Positions 34,201 to 43,200 of a stretch of 64,000 bases of DNA are shown here, in pieces. The stretch lies in contig NZ_JACHJL010000026.1 in the NCBI RefSeq assembly GCF_014203645.1, positions 35,274 to 99,273 on the forward strand. The letters run 5' to 3'. The translations under genes and the position numbers were made by a program. Origin of the DNA: Streptomyces zagrosensis. Lineage in GTDB: Bacteria; Actinomycetota; Actinomycetes; Streptomycetales; Streptomycetaceae. The first letter of the stretch is position 1. Each line of letters starts with the position of its first letter. The notes under the pieces were generated by a model, which saw only the letters and a program-made list of their open reading frames with translations, made no database searches and was not told the origin of the DNA.

Positions 34201-37200
34201 AGACCGCCGAGCCCGTCGAACTCCCGGCGAGCGGGCGTCCGCCCGTCACCGTTGGCGGCGGCGGGCGCCCCGGTTGGCCCCGTACCGCTTACGCCATCGA
34301 GATCGAGGCCCGCGCCCGCGATCTCCCCATCGCTGAACCGGTCGGTCTCGTCAGGAGTGGCGAAGTTCAGCAGGTCCGCATCTGCCGGATCGCTCAACCT
34401 GCCGGCCAGCACGCTGCGTAGCCGTGCCACGGCGGCCGGCGGGTCGGTAATGTCCACGCCCTGGTCGATGAGCGCCTGTGGCGCGCTGGCGCCAAGGCCG
34501 CGGGCTAGGGCGTGGAAAAAACCGTCGCCGTCTGACGGTTCGGCGCCGTGCGGCGGGACCTGGTACGTGAGGCCGTTCGGCGAGGTCAGCAGGGTCGCGG
34601 AGGCGGTGACGGCCCTGGTGTACGTCGGCCAGGTCGGGGGGCCTGGCTTCGGCGGTGCGGGCGGCGGCCGGTAAGTGACGGCGGGCGGCTTCGCGAGGTC
34701 ACCGAGGCGGGCGCGGCCCTCGGCGGTGGCCGCCTCCTGGTGCCAGCGGGTGAGCTGGTCGGTTGCCGCCCGCACCCGGTGGTACTCGGCCACCGCCTCC
34801 TCTGCTGTGCGACGAAGGAGGTCCAGGTTGCCGCGCAGGTCCGTATAGGCGGTGTCCGCAGCCGCCCAGCGGTCGGTGGCCTCCGCGAGTCGCAGCGCGG
34901 TGTCCGCCGCCTTGCGGCTGGGTTGCTTCGCCTGGTTGTCCGCCCGGGCCTTGGCCGCTCGCGCGGCCTCGACGCGCGCTGCCGCGGCCCTCGCCGCATC
35001 GGCGGCGCTTTGCTCGGCAGTCGCCAACACCGCGCGGGCCGCCCGTATCTGCTCCTCGATCAGGTTCGCCCATCCCTCGTGCGCGGCCTCACCCAGGTCC
35101 ACGTCGTCGAAGGTGGCCAGGGTGGTACGGGCGGTCTGTACGGTCTGCTGCCCGGTCTCCAGGCTCGTGGCCTGATCGGCCAGTTCGCGATCCAGGGCGG
35201 CATCGGCCACGTTCGCCGCATCGATGAAGCGGTCCCTTTGCAGCGCCGCGGCGTTGGCCGCGGCCTGCGCCTCGTTGCGGGCGCTCCGCGCGTCATTGAG
35301 CTCCGTGAGCAGTGCCATAGCGGGGCGGCGGCGCTCCAGGTACGCCGTGTCGGCCGCGACCCATGCCTTGGCTGCCTGGGTTACCGCATCCCACGCCGCG
35401 CCCACTTCTTTGGGGAAGTTGTGGTCGGTGATCAGCCCGAGGTCTCGGGCGATGTCATCCCGTATCCACGTCAATGCATAGGTTTGCGAGGTGGTGATCT
35501 TCATGCCCGGCCTGACGTGTCCCAAGGTTCCCGCGACGAACTTGCCGACGCGCGTGTCCTTGAGCGCGCGCTGTACGTCGGCGACGCTGAGCCAGGTGGT
35601 GGGGACGGCGAACAGGAACACCCGCCCGGTCTTGGGCTTGACGTTGATCGAGGTGAGTTGGTCCTCGGCGGCCGAGGTGCTGACACCGTCCGCGGCGTAC
35701 GCAGCCGTCGCGGCGGCGCCGAGTTGGCCGAAGCCCGTCTGCGGGGAGGTGACCAGGACGCCGCCGCCGAGGGACAGGTCCTGCACGTCCTCTTGGGTCA
35801 CCGAGGTATTCGCACCCTCGCTGACACGCCGCAGGACCTCCATTTTCATGCCGTCGCTGACGGTCAGAAGCGTCGGGCGGCTGAAGTCGGGTTTGGCGTA
35901 CAGGGCGAGTTGGGCCTCATGGGTACCGATGAGGTTTCGTTCCGTCATTCCCGGCAGCCGGTAGGCGGCGGGCGTAACGGCCTGGTGGTAGTGCGCCGCG
36001 AGCACCGCCTCGCTCGTACCGTCCTCAATGACCTGCGCTGCGCCGGTGCCCCCGCGGGTGAGACTGGTGTTCTTGGAGCGTTCCAGAGCGTTGGGCGCAG
36101 CGGGTGAGAAGGATGTGTCGCTGGATAGCGCGATGGCCAGGGTGCTGGCCGCCAACACGTCCTCGTACCCGAGCAGGCCACGAACGTCGTAACCGGTCGC
36201 GGGGAAGGTGAACGGCCGCATGGTGCCGTCCGCTTGCCGAACGTCCGGTCTCGTCATGTCCAGGTCGTAACCGGCCCGCGGCGGGTCCAGTAGAGCGAGT
36301 ACCGGCGGCTCTAGCCGGGGGTCCACGGCGGGCGAGCCGGGTGGCGGCGTAGGTCGCATCAGGCTCAGCGGCACCTCCTCGTACTGCGTGCCGGCGTCCT
36401 CTTCCACACTGATCGACTTCTTGCCCGTGAACTGGTCGCGCCACGCGGCAGCCCGTCGCGCGAGCGCGGTCCCACGGGTGCCGAGCAGATCGGTGGCGGG
36501 GCCATGCGCGGGAGCGGTGCCACCCGTGGCACCCGTGGCACCGGCAGTGTCGGGGGCATCGGGAGTTTCGGTGGCATCACGGGTGTCGGTGGCGGCGGCC
36601 ACCTCCAGGGTGATCCGCAGCCGGTAAGGGGTCGCGATCTTGGCGTACGGCTCGGTGGTCGCCGCGCGGAACACCGTGGTGGTCGTGGCGGAGTGGCTCG
36701 CCCCGATCGTCTTTTGGCTGGTCCCCGTCTCGGTGAGGGTGGGGCCGCTGGCCACGGCCGTGGGGTCACCGGTGTGTACGCCTTCGCTGACCTGGAGGCC
36801 GAAGGTGCGGCCCCGCGTGGAGTCGGCGCTGCTCTGCAAGGTCTCGGCGGCGCCGCGGTCCTCCTCCATCTCGGTGCTGTGATCGAGCATGTCGAGGGTG
36901 GGTGGTCCGGCTGCGATGAGCTCGACGCGGGCCCGCACATTGCGGTTGCCGATGCGGATGCCGTGCCAGCCCCAACCGCCGGTGCGCACCGGTGCCGACG
37001 CGCCCGTGCGGGCCATTCCCTTACCGAGAGCGCGCTGCACCCGGGAGGAGACCAGGGTGCGCACGCGCTCCTCTCCCGCGTCATCGAGGCCAAGGGTGTG
37101 CACCTGGCGTTGGAAGGCGGCCAGTGCGGCCTTCGGGTCGAGTGCGTTGACGGGGTACGTGCCGAAGTTGAAGCCGCTCATCCAGGGCTGGGGCGACCAG

Positions 37201-40200
37201 GCGTGTGCGCTGTAGTGGGGGACGTCGCCAAGCCCGTCGTCGATGATCCCGAGTTGATAGGCGCTCTTCTCCGGTACGTGCGCCAGCCACCCGCCGGGCA
37301 CCTGGGTCATCTGGCCCGCCGCCCCGGCCAGGAAGCCGGGCACATAGGACTTGCCTATGGCACTCGTGCCGATCAGGCTGGACGCCAGCGCCGTCCAGTG
37401 CTCGGCCGTGCCCGTCACCAGCACCTGATGGCCGAGGCCCTTGCGGTTCATCTCGGCGACCACGGTGATGGCCACCGTCTGGCTCCGAGACGCCGACAAC
37501 GACCACGGGTTGAGGACCAGGGCCTGGCTGCCGAGGATGCCGGGGCCCGCGGTGTGCGTACGGGCGTAGACCAGCTGCCCGCCGAGGGTGAAGGTGCTGC
37601 CCTTGCTGAGCTTGCCGGAGGTCTGGCCGGTGCCGCTGAGGAACATTTCGGAGTCCATCGGCACCGGATCGGTCAGCGGCTGGATGGCGTCCACGGTCGT
37701 CAGATGGCGCAGCGTCGCCCACAGGTCGGTGCCCGGACCCTTGCCCATCAGGCCGCTCGCGGTCCAGCCGAGCGGCCCCGAGGTCTGGTCGAAGTTGGCG
37801 GTCGCGTACTGCGGTTGGAAGGGGCGCAGCACCGCCTCCCTGGTCGGCGCGCTCTCCTCGGTGAGTTGCCAGGCGCCGCCGGATGCGGTCTGTATGACCT
37901 CGCCCAGGTGGGTCAGCAGGGCGGGTGGGATCAGCACGCTGACGGTCAGGAAGGGGTGGGTGAGGAGTTCGCGAAAGACCTGCGACCCACGCTCGCCGGA
38001 GGGTGCGGGCAGCTCGAGGGCACCAGGTGTGGACAGGGGGGCCAGATCTTCGGTACGGATCAGGCTGCCCGGTCGCGACAGATCTCCGACAGCCAGCGCG
38101 CGGGCGCGTTCCGGCGTCATGCGGCTGGTGGGGAGGGGACCGCTCAGTGACCGGAAGGGGTTGTTCGCCCCTGGGCGGTGCGGATCGTGGGTGGGAGCGT
38201 GGGCTACGGGGCTGCTGATGAGCACCTGCCCCCTGCGGGGGCCGCCGCTGACCAGGGAGCCGTCCGGCCGCTGCCCGATCAACACGTCTTCGGGGCGGCT
38301 GAAGACGAACGGTTGCGTACCCAGCAGCCCGAGTGTCGCGACACCGCGTACCAGGCCGCGGAAGCGCCAGTACCCGCCGTGGCTCACGGACAGTGCGATG
38401 TCGTAGCGGTACAGATGGGAGGGGCCGGTGCTCACCGACATCGGCTCGTTGCCGACTGTGAACCCGAAGCCGTTCTCCCGGTCGGACTGCCGGCCCCAGC
38501 GCGCGCCGACGGCCACGGTGCCCACGTTGTTGGGCATACCGATGTCATCGGCACTGGGATCGCGGACGGCCAGTTGGCCGTCCACGCCCCCCTCCGCCAC
38601 CCGCTTGGCGCCCTTCTGCCCATCGAGCCGTTCCGCGCCAACGGCGCTGAAACGGATCTTGCTCTCCTGCTGTGTGCCTTCGAAGCGCCGATTGGTCAAT
38701 GCACCGCGCACCCAGATGTAGCGATGCCCCTGACCGAACTGACCCGGCTCGGTCAGCCGGATGCGGACGCCGACCGTCACCAGGGCATCAAGGCCGCCCG
38801 CCACATAGATGTAGGACAGCATGGTCTGCACCTCGCGGGTGTTGGCCACGGCCGTGCTGTACGCAGCGTCGTCGTGCCACTTGGCTTGCGTGGGCCGGTC
38901 GATCGGCAGCGGCCCCGACGACGTGAACAGGCCCTTGAACTGCTTCTTCCAGTCACGCTGCTCCGGCGCGGCCAGCTCGTGCAACGGGGCGACCAACCCC
39001 GGGTACTGAGCGGCGATGGTCTCAAGCGCCGCGTCGATGTAGGTGTCGAGGAAGGTGCGGGCGGCTCGGCCGTCACTGGTCTCACGGGTGCGTAGCCCGT
39101 CGTCGAACACCAGCTCCTCCAGCCGGTGCATGCCCAGGGTGGGCGGGTGGTCCCGGGTCAGATAGGCCGGCGCGAAGGGCTCAGGCGCCCCCTGGGTCAG
39201 TGCCAACCTGGTCCCGTCATCCCACCCGGCCAGCCGGCGGGCCTCGGAGCGCGTCATCCGCTCAAGGCCCCAAATGTGGAACCGCCGAGGCGGTACGGTG
39301 CTGCCGCTGCGCGCCACGTACGCCGTCTTGACGACCAGGTAGAGGGCGGTGGGGTCGCCCTTCACCTGTCCCGCTGACTTGATGGCCCCGGAGCCGCCCA
39401 GCTGGGCCGAGCGCGATACGGAAAAGAGGTACCGGAAGGCGGGTCCGAACTGGAGGCGCAGATTGATCGCGGGCAGCCCCAGGTCAAAGAGGTTGAACGC
39501 CGGCCCCGCCACACCGTCGATACTGAACGCGGCCGTCTTGGCGAGGCTGCGCTCGTTGCGGACGGTGGAGGTGTTGACGTCGCGCATCTCGCTTTGCGTC
39601 GTCTCACTGACGAGGATCGCCCGGCTGGGCACCACGTCCACCACGAAGAAGCCCAGCGGCTTGCGCTGCTTGTCGTCGGTGAACAACGGCACCGTGGTGA
39701 CCCGGCCGCTTGACAGCGCACGGAACTCGCGCTGGAAGCTGCCATCGGAGAAGAACGCGTCGAGCTCGCGGTGAGCACTGCTGTCGGGAGCCGCGCCGAT
39801 GTCCTGCACCGCCCAGTCACGGATCGGCTCCACTGCACCGGCTCCCTCGGAGCGGACCAGCCGGTAGGTGGAGTTGCGGTCGAGCGTGATGTCTTGGGGG
39901 GTACGTCCCGGCGCACCCTTTTTCGTGGCGCTGTCCGGCAGCCGCACCAGCAGCCCGTTGCGTACGGCAAAGCCGTACCGCGCCTCCGGGCGCGGATCGG
40001 TGGACGGGCGCGACGGACCGGTTGCCGGGCGCGGCACGATGCGGTCCTCGGCATCGGTCACGCGCACGTCGAAGTACACATCGTCCAGATGTAGATGCGA
40101 GCCGTCGAGTGCGCGGGTCTCGGACTGGTTCGTGCTCTGATCGGTCTGGGTGAAGCCGACCTTGGTGGTGAAGCCCAACCGCAGCCCTATGCGGCCGAAC

Positions 40201-43200
40201 CCGGAGAAGGCCGCGGCACCCACCGGGCCGAGCGGGCCGGAGAGAGCCACCTGGGTGACAGACTGCATGATCTTGTTCTGCCCTGCGGTGGTGACGGCCC
40301 GATCCATGGCGTCCACCTTTTGTGGCGCGCCCTGACCATCGGCGAACCGCTTCCAGTCACCGTAGTGAGTGCCTTTGATCCACAGTTTTCGCGTCTCGCC
40401 CTGTGCGTTGGTGTACGGGAAGGCGCGGCCTTTGCCACTCGCGAAGGTACGTGGCTCGTGCCGCAGAGCGCGTTCCACATCAGTGAGCAGACCGGCGCTT
40501 CCCAGCAAGCCCGGCAATCCGGGCAGCTTGCTCTCGTGCTGGCCGATGGCATCCCGTGTCAGCGCCCCGTCGATCTCGGCTACCACCAGGTCGATGCCGC
40601 GCAAGGTGACGTCGCCGTGCCCGAAGCTGCTCGCACTGCTGAGCAACTCGGCCAGGATGTCCTGGGGCAGATCGGGCAGGAGCGATGGGAGATCGTCGAG
40701 GTAGGCGGGGATGCTGCTGCCGTCTTCGAACTCCATCGGCGGTCGCCGCCCCGCCGGCGGCCTCGTCGCACCCTGTTCCAGGACGGGCGGGTGGGTGGCG
40801 TCCAGCGTGCGGCCCATCCATGGTGTGGTCTGAAGAGGGCGCTTGCCGGTGGTCGGGAACTCGGGTTGCGGCTGCGGCCGTGTGAGGGCTTGCGTGGTTG
40901 GCAGCGCGGGAGCGGTTTCCGGTGGCGGCGGCGCGTTCAGCAGTGTGGGCGGCGGTATGGGCTGGGCCTGCTCGGGTTGCTGCTTGGGCTGTGGCTGCTT
41001 GGGCTGTGGCTGCTTGGGGGGCATCGGCGCGAAGGGTTCCGCACCGGGTTGCCCGCCGACCGTCGCCACCGGCTTGGCTGGCCGTAGGGCGGCGGAGTCT
41101 GCGCCGATGGGGCCGGTGGCGCGGGTGCCGTGGTCGCCGGTGGTGGGGGCGGGCGTTGCGGACGCGAGGTCACCGATGTGTGCCGCCAGCAGGTGGAGGT
41201 GGCGATCGCGCAGACCGCCCTGGGACAGGCCGGGCAATGCGGCATCGTGGTAGTCCCCGAGCAGACTGCCCGCAATGTCAGGGCGGTGCGGCGCGTACGC
41301 GTCGGGTGACTCGTCGCGCAGCCCGATCTGGTGGGCGATCTCGTGCGCGTAGTCGATGGGGGCCGCATCGAGCCACCATGCGGATCGGGTCATCCGCTGG
41401 TCACGACCGACGAACTGGACGGTCAGCGCGTTGAGGTGTGAGTCGCTCGCGACCTGTTCCACGGTCACATGCAGCCGGTCCCCGCTCGGTAGCCGGTGGC
41501 CGGGGGCGTTCAACAGGTCCGCGACACCGCTGCGCACCGCGTTCCAGGTCTGCGCCGGCATCCCGTGCGGGCCAGTGGCCACCTTGACCGTCAGATCGGT
41601 GAACCACTCCCCCTCGTACAGGAAACGGCGCGCTTCGAACTTCGACCGGACCGCGAACTGCGTCGTCTTTCCGGGCTGCCCGGGGTCCGGCGGGGTGGAG
41701 ATGGGGTCCACCCAGGTGTGCGAACGGGTGACCGGCTCGACCGCGGCCCGGGCTGCCGCCCAGGCCGGATCGACGCCTGGGGACGGCGCCCCTGGACCAG
41801 GGGCGTGAACCTGCGTGGCAGCCGGCAGCGGGGTCGCGTCGGCCTCCTCGCGCAGCGGCGCTTCGGTTGCTACGGGCGCGTCGGTGCCCTGCTGCGGGCC
41901 GGGGTCGCTCCTCAACCCAGGGCGGCCCGACTGCGGCGCGGGGGCAACGTCCGGCCCCGGGGCGTTCTGCGTCTCGGGGCCGCTCTCCGTCCCCGCGTCG
42001 CTCTCTGCTCCCGGGTCCGTCCCCGCGTCGTCTTCTGCTCCCGGGTCCGTCCCCGCGTCGTCTTCTACTCCCGGGTCCGTCCCCGCGTCGTTCGCAACTT
42101 TCTGCTGCGGTCTCGCGTTGGTCCCATCTTCGTTGCCCGACCCGCTAGTTGAGGTGGGCTGGCTCCGTGCGGTGGGCTGCGCCGCGGGGGGCTGCGCGGT
42201 ATTCGGCTGCGACCCGGGGGCGTGCGGAGCGGGGGCGGGGGCTTCCGGGTGCCCGGTCGGACTCGTACCCGCCGAGGTGTTCCCACGCGCACCCGTCGCG
42301 GGGTCGGTCACCACGTGCGGCGAGTTGGCGCTCGGTGCGTTCGATCCGTCCGATGTGTTCCGTACGTCCGGCGCGCTCTGTCCGTCCGGTGTGTCCTGTC
42401 CGTCAACCGGCAGATCGTCCGAGAACTCATCGGTGAGGGCGGGGTTCTCGTCCTCCGGGATGTTGGTGGTCGTCTCCGGCGAGCCGTCCGTGGGCGTGCG
42501 CGAGCTGATCGGCGGGGCGGAGGCCGGGCCTCCCGACGCAGGGGACCGCCCCGCGTCGGGTGACACCGATGCCGCCGGATCGGGCAACGTCGCCGGGTCC
42601 GGCGATGCCACCGGGTCCGGCGATGCCGTCGGGTCAAGGTCGCTCGGCAGCGTGACCGGCCCCGTCGTGCTCTGCGGGAGAGGGGCGAGCGGGAGCGGCG
42701 CGAGCGGCGAGGGAATGCCGAGCGGGTCGAGCGGCAGCGGGGACGGCACTGTGTCGATCGGTGCGGGCGGCTCTTGCGAGTCAGGGGAGTACGGAGGCGA
42801 CGGATCGTTCTCGGCTATGGGCCTCGAACCCTCGGTAGAACTAGGCGTGTTGACCGATACGGGCAGTGGCGGTATCGGCGGGGCCATGAGAGGCGGCACC
42901 TGCGCGACGCGGGGCGGCGGCTGGTACGAGGGCGTCGGCGCGGCTTCCGGCACCGGCCCGGTGACGCCGACCGGAGGAAGGGGCGACGGAGGCGGGACGG
43001 GCGTGCCGTTGCCGATGAACGGGCCGGTGCCACCCGTGGTCGGCACGGGAACCGGCCCCCTGGTGCCCGGCCCGGCACCACCACCACCGCCATGCGGTGA
43101 CGGCAGGTCGTTGTAGTTGGTGCTGGGGCCGAGATCGGTGAAGAACTTGTTGTTCAGCCAGTTGCCCAGGCCGCCGGCGCCGGCTTGGGCGTACATGTCG

